Positions 22,555 to 30,750 of a DNA stretch of 64,000 nucleotides are shown piece after piece (within the stretch, counting starts at the first letter, position 1; each line of letters begins with the position of its first letter). The position numbers and the translations under genes were made by a program. This DNA comes from CAYGDP01 sp964348665. Lineage in GTDB: Bacteria > Verrucomicrobiota > Verrucomicrobiia > Palsa-1439 > CAYGDP01. The DNA lies in the NCBI GenBank assembly GCA_964348665.1, contig CAYGDP010000016.1, positions 1 to 64,000 of the forward strand, read 5' to 3'. The notes below the pieces were generated by a model. The model was given only the letters and a program-made list of their open reading frames with translations. It was not told the DNA's origin and did not search any database.

Positions 22555-23795
22555 CCGAAGGAGCATCGCCTATGGCGGACGATCCCTCTGCCAACACCGC
22601 CCGACGCGACCCGCAAGTAGGAGATTTTCTCGGCCATTACCGGCTCGATCAACTCCTAGGCGCGGGCGGGATGGGTGTTGTCTTCAAAGCCCATGAAGAG
22701 GCGCTGAACCGTTACGTTGCCATCAAAGTCCTTAGCCACAAACTTTCTGCCGATCAAGAGTTTGTGCAGCGCTTTCTCCACGAAGCCCAGGCGATTGCCG
22801 CGCTCAATCATCCGAATATCACGCAAATCTATTACATCGCCCAACAGGAAAACATACTTTTCTTCGCAATGGAATTTGTTGAGGGGATGGAGCTGGACAC
22901 ACTTCTCCGCTCGCGACAGCGACTCGAACCTCGTCAAGCGGTTGAACTTATCCGCCAAGCCGCGCACGGGCTTCAACATGCGCATAAACACGGTGTCATC
23001 CACCGGGATATCAAACCCGCCAACCTCATGCTGACATCCGAAGGCATCATCAAGGTTTGTGATTTTGGTCTCGCCAAGGAAGTCAGTACGGAAGCGGGGC
23101 TGACGACCAAGCAAACGGTGATGGGGACGCCGTATTACATGAGTCCGGAACAGGCCAAGGGAGAATCGGTGGATCATCGCAGCGATATTTACAGTTTGGG
23201 CGCCACCCTTTACCAACTCCTCGCCGGCCGCCCGCCGTTCATGGGGGACAGTTCGATGGCGATCATGATCCACCACATCCAATCACCGCTTCCGCCAATC
23301 CAACAATTCAATCCAGCCATTCCCACGGCGATTAATATGATTCTTCATAAAGCCATGGCAAAACAAACCAGCGCGCGATATCAATCGTATGCCGAATTGA
23401 TTCGCGACCTGGACAATTTTTTGGCCGCCCCTTCCCTGCCCCCTCCGGTGGCCGAGCCCGTGGAAGTCCCGCAGCGATCGTTTATGCCGACATTTGTCTT
23501 GGTAGCGCTGGCCGTGGCGCTCGGGTGGTTTTTTGTAAAAAACCTTCGGGAAAAGGATTCTCCCCTGCCTCCGCAACTACCACAGCCAATTGTTGTCAAT
23601 GACGGAAATAATCCCCACCCACTCCCCCGTCTGGCCAAAATAAAACCCTCGAAGAACAAGCCGAGAATGCATTCCGCAAATTGCAAAGCCAAGCCAATGA
23701 ACTGCTCACCGCTGGAAGCTTCAGCGACGCGGATACTGTTTACGCATCTTCCTGGCCGAATCAGTTTCGCGGAACACAAGCATGGCAACTCTTGA
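22551..23795 (+). CDS. Ser/Thr protein kinase, C-terminus probably frameshifted
   Basis: The kinase domain occupies residues about 25-285: GAGGMGVVFKA, the Lys in VAIKVL, VIHRDIKPANLML, VCDFGLAKE, GTPYYMSPEQAKGE, DIYSLGATLYQLLAGRPPF. One transmembrane helix follows (FVLVALAVALGWFFV). After about residue 350 the sequence becomes basic and cysteine-containing with no family character. The next frame, open from 23612, continues with a coherent EEQAENAFRKLQSQANELL coiled coil. The true protein is probably a single chain of about 1080 residues to 25804. The break lies in the C-rich run near 23606-23630. Confidence 0.85.
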   Translation: MTEGASPMADDPSANTARRDPQVGDFLGHYRLDQLLGAGGMGVVFKAHEEALNRYVAIKVLSHKLSADQEFVQRFLHEAQAIAALNHPNITQIYYIAQQENILFFAMEFVEGMELDTLLRSRQRLEPRQAVELIRQAAHGLQHAHKHGVIHRDIKPANLMLTSEGIIKVCDFGLAKEVSTEAGLTTKQTVMGTPYYMSPEQAKGESVDHRSDIYSLGATLYQLLAGRPPFMGDSSMAIMIHHIQSPLPPIQQFNPAIPTAINMILHKAMAKQTSARYQSYAELIRDLDNFLAAPSLPPPVAEPVEVPQRSFMPTFVLVALAVALGWFFVKNLREKDSPLPPQLPQPIVVNDGNNPHPLPRLAKIKPSKNKPRMHSANCKAKPMNCSPLEASATRILFTHLPGRISFAEHKHGNS

Positions 23796-25804
23796 ACGCC
23801 GAGCGAACCCGAATCCGGGATACTGCTGCCGCAAAATGGACCGCAGTACACGCGGAAGCCCTTGTTAAACGAAAAAACAATCAATTCAGCGAAGCCATTT
23901 CGTTGTACGATGATTTCGTGCGCCGTGTGATGAGTTTTGAGACACTTCGCGCCAACGCAAAAACCGAGTGGCAAAAGACTTTGGACGATAAAAAGGCGTT
24001 CGAGGAACGGCAAGTGGTTGTTGCCGCCACTCTCGACCGCGACCGGGATGCTCGATTCCAGGCGGCGACCCGGCCGATTATCACCGCGCTGATTCTGACA
24101 CAGCAATTTGAAAAGGCGCAGCAGGCGGCGCGTGTTTTGAGCACGACCATTGACGCGGATCTGAAGGAGCGAATTCCCAATTTCCAAAACGATGTGGACC
24201 GGCTTGTCATTCTCAAGCAGGCAATCCTGGCGCGCTGGAAGGATAAGCCAAGTCCTCCTATGTCGATCACTATTACCACGGGTGAGGTAAAGACCGGCGA
24301 GATTGTCAAAGGCGATGCGGATAGTTTCACTTTGGAGCGGAAATCCGCCTTTGGATCGAGTTCCCTTCCAATTCCGTGGGCCTCCGTGCAACCCGCCAGC
24401 GCGATCGATTTGTTTCGTATTTCGTTGGACCCCAAAAATGCGGATGAACTGCTCGCCTACGCCCTTTTATTGCAGTACCACGGCCAATTTGCCGATGCTC
24501 GTGTCGTTTTGCAATCGGCGTTGGTGATAGATCCCTCCAAAGGAGCCATTTTGAAAGTGGCACTTGGCCGGCTCGATGAACGCGAGTCAGCGCAACGGGA
24601 AATGATGGCAGCCGAACTATGGAAACAAATTCAAGCAAGCTTTGACGCAAAACAATGGGCGGTTGCGCAGGCGGGGATTGTGAAATTGAAAGACAAGTTC
24701 GCCAACACCCAGGTTGTCGAGGAGAATGCCAAAGATAAAATCCCACGGATTGAAATGATGGCCGGCGGCTGGGTCGCTCAATCGAAAGAATTACAAGAGA
24801 AAATCAATTTGGTGAGAAGCAAGGGAAACCGTTCCATTTCCGTCGAGCGAACTGGTAGACCCAACACACTCGAGGCAGCCATCAAAGAGGCGCGGAGTGG
24901 AGATCTGATTGTGTTGGGAGAGGGTGTTTATCCTGAACTCATCGAGACGAGAATCGAAAAACTGGACATTACCGCTTCACCGGGGACAATGCCGGTCGTG
25001 TCGGGCCCTGTTCGCCTGCCGAATCCAAATTCCTGGATTAACTTCTCCGGCATCATTTTTACCGGCCTCGACAAGCACTCGTCCGAGCCGGGTCTGCTTC
25101 GCTCCATCGAAATAGGTCCTATCGGAGATTCCGCGCCCACCGGTACAATTACGTTTACCAATTGTGCGTTTCTCTCCGAGGGAATTATCATCAATCGAAT
25201 GGAAAAGGTAAGCATTGAGAAAAGCATCTTTAGCACGTCGGGCACCAATGTCACTCTCTTCAGTCCGCAATGTCAGTTCACGTTTCAGCATAACACCATC
25301 GTTGCTCCCTTGCTCGCGCGCGAGCGGACGGCAGACTTCCGGCACGCGTCGTTTTGGCTGCGTCACGGATTTCAGAGGGAATTGCAATGGAGACTCGTCA
25401 TTGAAAACAATATTTTTGCCAGGCCGGAACCCATTTTTGCGTTTTTCTTACAGCCTACTGCTCTACGCGGAGGCCGGAATCGGTTGAATTCTGATTACAA
25501 TTATTTTCGGCCTCGAACCGGCTGGCCTATTGCGTTTACACCCGGGACAGATGAAACCAATGGCCCCAACCAACTCGGCGACCTCGCCGAGTGGCAGCGA
25601 AGCTCGCAACACGACGCGAATTCGCTGTCCGTCGCCGCGCCGGGCTTTGTCGAAGATTCCGCCGGAAATTATCGGCTTCGTGCCGATTCTCCCTGTATCG
25701 GCAAAGCGAATGACACCACCAACCTCGGCGTCATTTGGAATGAATTGCAGTGGGAGGCGTTTGAAAATACGGTTCGTCAATTGAAAGCAAAGCGCGAGAA
25801 TTGA
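23612..25804 (+). CDS. Periplasmic extension of the kinase: coiled coil, SH3-like and beta-helix regions
   Basis: The frame is open from 23612 (after a TAA) with no ATG; the first usable start is the TTG at 23681. Residues continue with helical, TPR-like segments. A small beta unit follows (TITTGEVKTGEIVKGDADSFTL), then a further helical repeat region (LLQYHGQFADARVVLQSAL), then a parallel beta-helix-like part (GDLIVLGEGVYPELIE, GTITFTNCAFLS, FQHNTIV). It resembles sensor domains of large planctomycete-type kinases. Overlap with the odd kinase tail supports a frameshift rather than a separate gene. Confidence 0.7.
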   Translation, partial: SPPTPPSGQNKTLEEQAENAFRKLQSQANELLTAGSFSDADTVYASSWPNQFRGTQAWQLLNAERTRIRDTAAAKWTAVHAEALVKRKNNQFSEAISLYDDFVRRVMSFETLRANAKTEWQKTLDDKKAFEERQVVVAATLDRDRDARFQAATRPIITALILTQQFEKAQQAARVLSTTIDADLKERIPNFQNDVDRLVILKQAILARWKDKPSPPMSITITTGEVKTGEIVKGDADSFTLERKSAFGSSSLPIPWASVQPASAIDLFRISLDPKNADELLAYALLLQYHGQFADARVVLQSALVIDPSKGAILKVALGRLDERESAQREMMAAELWKQIQASFDAKQWAVAQAGIVKLKDKFANTQVVEENAKDKIPRIEMMAGGWVAQSKELQEKINLVRSKGNRSISVERTGRPNTLEAAIKEARSGDLIVLGEGVYPELIETRIEKLDITASPGTMPVVSGPVRLPNPNSWINFSGIIFTGLDKHSSEPGLLRSIEIGPIGDSAPTGTITFTNCAFLSEGIIINRMEKVSIEKSIFSTSGTNVTLFSPQCQFTFQHNTIVAPLLARERTADFRHASFWLRHGFQRELQWRLVIENNIFARPEPIFAFFLQPTALRGGRNRLNSDYNYFRPRTGWPIAFTPGTDETNGPNQLGDLAEWQRSSQHDANSLSVAAPGFVEDSAGNYRLRADSPCIGKANDTTNLGVIWNELQWEAFENTVRQLKAKREN

Positions 25805-25821
25805 CAGCGAGCCTTTTTCGC

Positions 25822-26940
25822 ATGAAACACATCACCGGAACGATCCTCGTCACGTGGCTCTCGGTGATCGCGGGATTCGCTCACGATTACTTTCCGGGTT
25901 TCGCCCAATCCATCCTTCATGTTCAGGAAAACGAGCTTCGATATGAATTGAACCTCGGTGCACCCGAATTGGCGGCGGTCGCCTCGATTGATTTGGATCG
26001 GAACAATCAGATCAGCGGTGAAGAAATTTCCAGAGCGGAACCCATCATCGCCGAGTACATTCGCAAACATCTGCTACTGTCTGTCAAGCGCAAGCCGTTG
26101 CTTGGGAAAATGATCCAGTTGGAATTGCATACGCATAGCGGCAATCGGGCGCTTCCGCCGCAGGAGATTGTCCCTCTGGATGCCAAGGTTTTTATCTCCG
26201 TCATCCTGGTGTTCCCCTACCCCAAAACCGGAGGAGATCTCGACGTTCGATACTCGATTTTCATTGAGGCCAACAAAGATTACACGTGCCCGGCGCGAAT
26301 TTTGCACGAGGGAGAGGAACTCGCCTTCACGTTTTCCAGTCGAGAACCTTTGCGCAAAATCCGCCTGGCTTCACACTTCCAAATGCGGGTCGCCCAAGCA
26401 CGGGATTTTTTCAGGCACGGCGTCTTTCATTTGCTAACCGGCTACGATCATATGTTATTTTTGCTCTCCCTTTTGCTTGTCAGTAAACATCTCCGCGAAG
26501 TCGTGATTATCATCACGGCTTTTACGATTTCTCACACCGTCACACTGTCACTCGCCGCGCTAAATATATTTGTACTTCCGACGCGATTCACCGAGTCCAT
26601 CATCGCCTTGAGCATCGCCTATGTAGCCATCGAAAATCTCCGTGGCAAACATTTTGCCCCGCGTTGGGCTACCACGTTTTGCTTTGGATTCATCCACGGC
26701 TTTGGCTTTGCCAGCACCCTTGGCAATCTCGGAATCAAACAATCTTCCTTGGCGATTTCCTTGGTAAGTTTCAATGTCGGTGTCGAATTCGGCCAGTTGA
26801 TCGTCGTCCTTCTTGCCTGGTATCCACTCCAGTATCTATCCAAGCGCCGCAACCACCGCCAATTCGTCGTTGCCGCTTCCACGCTCGTGATCGTTCTATC
26901 CTTCTATTGGTTCGTCCAACGGGCGTTTTTTATAAAATAA
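25822..26940 (+). CDS. HupE/UreJ-family membrane protein with EF-hand
   Basis: The protein has 372 residues from ATG 25822 with a signal-like N-terminus (ITGTILVTWLSVIAGFAHDY). The exported part includes an EF-hand-like DLDRNNQISGEE. The C-terminal half has six or more helices with GVFHLLTGYDHMLFLLSLLL, TAFTISHTVTLSLAAL and FGFIHGFGFASTLG, the His-bearing signature of HupE/UreJ metal (nickel/cobalt) permease-like proteins. It follows the kinase gene closely. The last 20 codons are duplicated, diverged, at 27648. Confidence 0.8.
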   Translation: MKHITGTILVTWLSVIAGFAHDYFPGFAQSILHVQENELRYELNLGAPELAAVASIDLDRNNQISGEEISRAEPIIAEYIRKHLLLSVKRKPLLGKMIQLELHTHSGNRALPPQEIVPLDAKVFISVILVFPYPKTGGDLDVRYSIFIEANKDYTCPARILHEGEELAFTFSSREPLRKIRLASHFQMRVAQARDFFRHGVFHLLTGYDHMLFLLSLLLVSKHLREVVIIITAFTISHTVTLSLAALNIFVLPTRFTESIIALSIAYVAIENLRGKHFAPRWATTFCFGFIHGFGFASTLGNLGIKQSSLAISLVSFNVGVEFGQLIVVLLAWYPLQYLSKRRNHRQFVVAASTLVIVLSFYWFVQRAFFIK

Positions 26941-26951
26941 ATGTAGGCCGA
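26878..26951 (+). repeat. HupE 3' end plus REP start (left repeat of the transposase module)
   Basis: These 74 bases pair with 27648-27721 at 62 positions. The 20 sense codons shared differ at nine: five synonymous and four conservative. The last 14 bases, taaatgtaggccga, which include the stop codon, are identical. Confidence 0.9.
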
Positions 26952-27061
26952 TTTTATCGCCGCTTCACCCTCCAAACATCACGGTGGGCAGGCAGAGGTG
27001 TCCTACACAACGCCCCAATGAACATTTCTGCATTGTAGGCCGACTCTGTGAGTCGGCGAAA
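26941..27061 (+). repeat. REP-like sequences left of the transposase
   Basis: There is an incomplete unit after the HupE stop, and a hairpin tgtaggccgactctgtgagtcggcg at about 27036-27060. The hairpin has an 8-nt arm and 3-nt loop (gccgactc-tgt-gagtcggc). Confidence 0.85.
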
Positions 27062-27583
27062 TTACCACCAATTGAGCCGGTGGATCTCCCCAGCGAATTT
27101 CCAACTGGCGTTTTCTTTAACCAATCCCGCACGAACAGGATTAGCTTCGATGTATGCCCATTTTTCGGAATAACTCTCGCTGTTGCGAAGAATATGGTCG
27201 AAGAAACCTGCCTGCCAGAATGGGCCACGAAGTCCTTCGCGCCGCCAATGAGCGGCCAAGAATTTCTTCAAACTGCCAACCCAACGCGAAAGAGCGGATG
27301 GCCCTGCTGCAGAAACAAAGATGTGAATATGGTCGGGCATTAGCACATATTTCCCGACCCAAACATTTGCCTTGGTTGGTGATGCCTCGCAAAAAACGAC
27401 GAATTGGCGATGGACGTTATCTTGCGCCAAGATTCGCACACGACTGGCCATGCAAATCGTGAGAAAGAAAATGGGGTAGGCCTTAGTGTCGAACGATGAC
27501 AACCGACGCAACCGTCTAGGAAAATGGTTTTGGTCTGCAACGTCCATGGCTGGATTGTAGGCCGCCTCTGCGAGTCGGCGCAA
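27062..27583 (-). CDS. REP-associated tyrosine transposase (Y1_Tnp, RAYT)
   Basis: The protein has 173 residues. It has the HUH motif YVLMPDHIHIFVSA, followed by the Tyr-bearing helix SESYSEKWAYIEANPVRAGLV and the end-type WKFAGEIHRLNWW. Such single-copy transposases nick and mobilise REP palindromes. The first 12 residues (MRRLAEAAYNPA) are encoded by the adjoining REP, so the real start may be Met13 at 27547. REP units lie immediately on both sides. Confidence 0.9.
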   Translation of the reverse strand: MRRLAEAAYNPAMDVADQNHFPRRLRRLSSFDTKAYPIFFLTICMASRVRILAQDNVHRQFVVFCEASPTKANVWVGKYVLMPDHIHIFVSAAGPSALSRWVGSLKKFLAAHWRREGLRGPFWQAGFFDHILRNSESYSEKWAYIEANPVRAGLVKENASWKFAGEIHRLNWW

Positions 27584-27619
27584 TATAAAACATCGCCGCC
27601 TCGCAGAGGCGGCCTACAT
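27556..27619. repeat. Paired REP hairpins (BIME-like)
   Basis: The block tgtaggccgcctctgcgagt ... gcagaggcggcctacat consists of two facing 19-nt hairpins (8-3-8) separated by about 16 bases. It has the same outline as the unit inside the cyclase gene. Confidence 0.9.
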
Positions 27620-27647
27620 ACGACGGAAAATCTTACATCGCCACACC

Positions 27648-27721
27648 TCCACGCTGGCCATCATCCTCTCCCTCTACTGGTTCGTCCAGAGAGCGTTTTT
27701 TGTAAAATAAATGTAGGCCGA
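27648..27721 (+). repeat. Diverged remnant of a hupE 3' end (right repeat of the transposase module)
   Basis: It reads STLAIILSLYWFVQRAFFVK and stop, against STLVIVLSFYWFVQRAFFIK in the intact gene. The pattern of mostly synonymous or conservative change means it derives from a functional hupE allele that diverged under selection, not from a recent local copy. Confidence 0.9.
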
Positions 27722-27833
27722 CTCGATGAGTCGGCGTGTCATTGATTGCGCCGCTTCGCAGAAGCGGCCTACACATCGCACAAATTAACATTTCTGCATT
27801 GTAGGCCGACTCTGCGAGTCGGCGGTTCAATGA
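27711..27833. repeat. Three REP hairpins right of the transposase
   Basis: There are hairpins gccgactcgatgagtcggc, gccgcttcgcagaagcggc and gccgactctgcgagtcggc, all 8-3-8 and 19 nt. The first two face each other and the third stands alone. They end 3 nt before the pyrG stop region. Confidence 0.9.
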
Positions 27834-27836
27834 TAG

Positions 27837-29453
27837 CTAAGCATTTGATTTTCCACTCTTCATCGCTGCCCCAATAAACCCTCGGAAAAGCGGGTGCGGC
27901 TTGAGAGGTTTGCTCTGAAATTCGGGGTGGAACTGGCTGGCCAGAAAATAGGGGTGATCTCGTAACTCGATCAGTTCAATCAGCTCGCCGTCTGTCGTGG
28001 TGCCGCCGATCCCGAATCCTTTGGCGGTCATTTTGTCACGGTAGGCATTGTTGAATTCGTATCGGTGGCGGTGTCGCTCGGATATTTCTTTCGCGGAGTA
28101 GAGCTTTGCGGCGGTCGAATCCTTGACCAGTTTGCACTTCTGAGCGCCGAGACGCATGGTACCGCCTTTCTTGGTCACTTTGCGCTGGCTGTCGAGCATG
28201 GTGATAACCGGGTGCGATGTTGCCTCGTCAAATTCTGCGGAATTCGCCCCTTTAAGTCCGCAGACGTTGCGGGCAAATTCAATCGTGGCGATTTGCATGC
28301 CAAGACATAGACCCAGGTAGGGAATTTTTTTCTCTCGCGCAAACTGTGCGGCCTTGATTTTCCCTTCGATGCCGCGACTCCCGAAACCGCCGGGAACCAG
28401 GATGCCGCTCACGTCGCCGAGATGTTTGGCAGCCCCCTCTTTGTCAACGTCCTCCGCATCCACACGCTTGATTTCCACGCGACAATCATTGGCGATGCCG
28501 CCGTGGGTGATGGCTTCGTAAACGCTTTTGTAGCTGTCTTGCAAATCAATGTATTTCCCGACGACCGCGATCCGGGTTTTGCGAGCCGGGCTGATCAGTT
28601 TGCGCACCATTTCTTGCCAGTCGCGCATGTTGCCTGCGGGCGCATCCAGATGGAGCAACCGGCAAACCCGCTCGTCCACTCCCTCGTTTTGCAACATAAG
28701 CGGTACTTCATAGATGGAGTGCTGGACATCCTGTTCTTCGATGACGCCATCCACGGGCACATTACAGAAGAGAGAGATTTTCTGGCGGACTTCCTTGCTG
28801 ATGGGTCGTTCGCTGCGGCAGATGAGAATTTGCGGTTGAATGCCGATTTCGCGCAGTTTGGCAACGGACTGTTGAGTGGGTTTGGTTTTGATTTCGCCTG
28901 CGGCCTTGATGAACGGCACCAGAGTGACGTGAATGTAGAGGACATTTTCAAACCCGACTTCCAGCCCAAACTCGCGTATGGCTTCAAGGAATGGCAACCC
29001 CTCGATATCACCAGTCGTCCCGCCGATTTCGGTTAGAATCACGTCCGCTTTGCTTTGTCGCGCGAGGGAATGGATTCGTTGTTTGATTTCGTCGGTCACA
29101 TGCGGGATGACCTGAACGGTCTTGCCGAGAAAATCCCCACGGCGTTCTTTCTGGATCACAGTCTCATACACTTGGCCGCTGGTGAGGTTGTTGAGCCGGG
29201 AAAGTTTGCAATTGGTAAACCGTTCGTAATGGCCGAGGTCGAGATCGGTCTCCGCGCCGTCGTCAAGCACATACACCTCGCCGTGCTGAAACGGATTCAT
29301 GGTGCCTGGATCAACATTCAGATACGGGTCAAATTTCTGTAGTGTCACTTTCAATCCGCGATGCTCAAGCAATGTGCCGATGGCCGCTGCTGTCAGCCCT
29401 TTTCCAAGCGAGCTGATCACGCCACCTGTGATAAACACATATTTGGTGCTCAT
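27837..29453 (-). CDS. pyrG: CTP synthase
   Basis: The enzyme has 538 residues and makes CTP from UTP and glutamine. It starts MSTKYVFITGGVISSLGKG. The N-terminal synthetase domain has IGGTTGDIEGLPF. The glutaminase domain has GLCLGMQ with the catalytic Cys, and SQFHPEF with the His. It is the last gene of a long operon and starts 2 nt after kdsB, which needs CTP as substrate, a sensible pairing. Confidence 0.97.
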   Translation of the reverse strand: MSTKYVFITGGVISSLGKGLTAAAIGTLLEHRGLKVTLQKFDPYLNVDPGTMNPFQHGEVYVLDDGAETDLDLGHYERFTNCKLSRLNNLTSGQVYETVIQKERRGDFLGKTVQVIPHVTDEIKQRIHSLARQSKADVILTEIGGTTGDIEGLPFLEAIREFGLEVGFENVLYIHVTLVPFIKAAGEIKTKPTQQSVAKLREIGIQPQILICRSERPISKEVRQKISLFCNVPVDGVIEEQDVQHSIYEVPLMLQNEGVDERVCRLLHLDAPAGNMRDWQEMVRKLISPARKTRIAVVGKYIDLQDSYKSVYEAITHGGIANDCRVEIKRVDAEDVDKEGAAKHLGDVSGILVPGGFGSRGIEGKIKAAQFAREKKIPYLGLCLGMQIATIEFARNVCGLKGANSAEFDEATSHPVITMLDSQRKVTKKGGTMRLGAQKCKLVKDSTAAKLYSAKEISERHRHRYEFNNAYRDKMTAKGFGIGGTTTDGELIELIELRDHPYFLASQFHPEFQSKPLKPHPLFRGFIGAAMKSGKSNA

Positions 29454-29455
29454 GA

Positions 29456-30187
29456 TTACAGGAGCGCCTCCACGCGGGGAATATCGCCCGGCACATCCAC
29501 GCCGACGGAGTTCCATTTGGTTTCGAGGACGCGGATGGCCACGCCGTTTTCAAGCGCTCGAAGCTGTTCGAGTTTCTCAGCTTGCTCCAGCGGGGTCGGT
29601 TTCAATCGCGGCCATCGTAACAGAAACGAGCGGCGGTATGCATAGATGCCGAGATGTTTCAGGTATCGAATTTTATCGGAGGACCCGGCGTCGCGCGCAA
29701 AGGGAATCATGCTACGGGAAAAATATAACGCGTTTCTTGCGCGGTCAACAACTACCTTTACCACGTTGGGGTTGGTTTGCTCGGATGATTCCCGGATAGC
29801 GCAGGCGAGTGTTGCCATCAACGTAGCGTGATCGCGGGCAAGTGACTCTGCTAGCGAGTCAATCGCACGCGGCGAGATGAGCGGCTCGTCGCCCTGGACG
29901 TTCACAAAAATGTTGGCTCGAAGCTTTCGAGCGACTTCGGCAATTCGATCGGTCCCCGATCGATGATCGGCACGCGTAATCACCGCTCGGGCGCCAAATT
30001 GCCGTGCCGCCGCGAATATACGGGCATCGTCGGTCGCCACGAACACCTCCGTGATTCGTCGCGCCTTGCGACATTGCTCGATGACACGCTGAAGCATTGG
30101 TTTGCCGGCGATGACGGCGAGCGGTTTGCCGGGAAAACGAGTGGATTTCCAGCGGGCTGGGATGATGACAATGGCAGACGGTTTCAC
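29456..30187 (-). CDS. kdsB: CMP-Kdo synthetase (3-deoxy-manno-octulosonate cytidylyltransferase)
   Basis: The enzyme has 243 residues from a GTG at 30187 that overlaps the gmhB stop (GTGA). Motifs are IIPARWKSTRFPGKPL, HRSGTDRIAEV, NVQGDEPLI, LGIYAYRRSFL and WNSVGVDVPGD. It activates Kdo for lipid A core synthesis in the cytoplasm. The upstream in-frame extension to 30331 is antisense-like and rejected. Confidence 0.95.
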   Translation of the reverse strand: MKPSAIVIIPARWKSTRFPGKPLAVIAGKPMLQRVIEQCRKARRITEVFVATDDARIFAAARQFGARAVITRADHRSGTDRIAEVARKLRANIFVNVQGDEPLISPRAIDSLAESLARDHATLMATLACAIRESSEQTNPNVVKVVVDRARNALYFSRSMIPFARDAGSSDKIRYLKHLGIYAYRRSFLLRWPRLKPTPLEQAEKLEQLRALENGVAIRVLETKWNSVGVDVPGDIPRVEALL

Positions 30188-30750
30188 GCGGCCACCGCCG
30201 TTGTCCGTGATTTCACAATCCGCCGCGCGGCAGCAGCGAGGTCGGGCATCACGAGTATATCGCGAAGTTGATCGGCTGATTTTGCCAGAGTATCTTTTCC
30301 CAAACCTGTCTCGACCAAAATCGGTATGCAACCGGCGTTTTTGCCCGTTTGGACGTCCGACAAGCGATCGCCGATCATATACGATTGAGCAAGGTCAATC
30401 CGATGCGATTTTGCTGCCGCTAGAATCGATTGGGGAGATGGTTTTCGACAAGTGCACCCGTCGTCCGGGTGATGTGGACAGGCAAAAACGCCGTGAATTG
30501 TGACTGTCCGATCGGCGAGTATTCGGCAAAGATGATCGTTCAATCGGTTGACGTCCTCTATCGTAAAAAGTCCGCGACCCACTCCCGATTGATTGGTCAC
30601 AATGAACAGCATATAACCTGCCCGTTCCAGCAATCGCAACGCGCCCGCCGCGCGCGGGAGTAACTGGACATCTTCGGTGCGACAGATGAAATTTCGGTCT
30701 TCGATGATAGTTCCGTCGCGGTCTAAAAAAACGGCGCGGTTCATCATCAT
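30184..30750 (-). CDS. gmhB: D-glycero-D-manno-heptose 1,7-bisphosphate 7-phosphatase
   Basis: This 188-residue HAD phosphatase has RAVFLDRDGTIIED with the nucleophile Asp, VTNQSGVG, and the zinc loop ACPHHPDDGCTCRKP, typical of GmhB. It has three Met codons at its start; the overlap with the kinase stop favours 30750. It acts after the heptose kinase in ADP-heptose synthesis. Confidence 0.94.
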   Translation of the reverse strand: MMMNRAVFLDRDGTIIEDRNFICRTEDVQLLPRAAGALRLLERAGYMLFIVTNQSGVGRGLFTIEDVNRLNDHLCRILADRTVTIHGVFACPHHPDDGCTCRKPSPQSILAAAKSHRIDLAQSYMIGDRLSDVQTGKNAGCIPILVETGLGKDTLAKSADQLRDILVMPDLAAAARRIVKSRTTAVAA

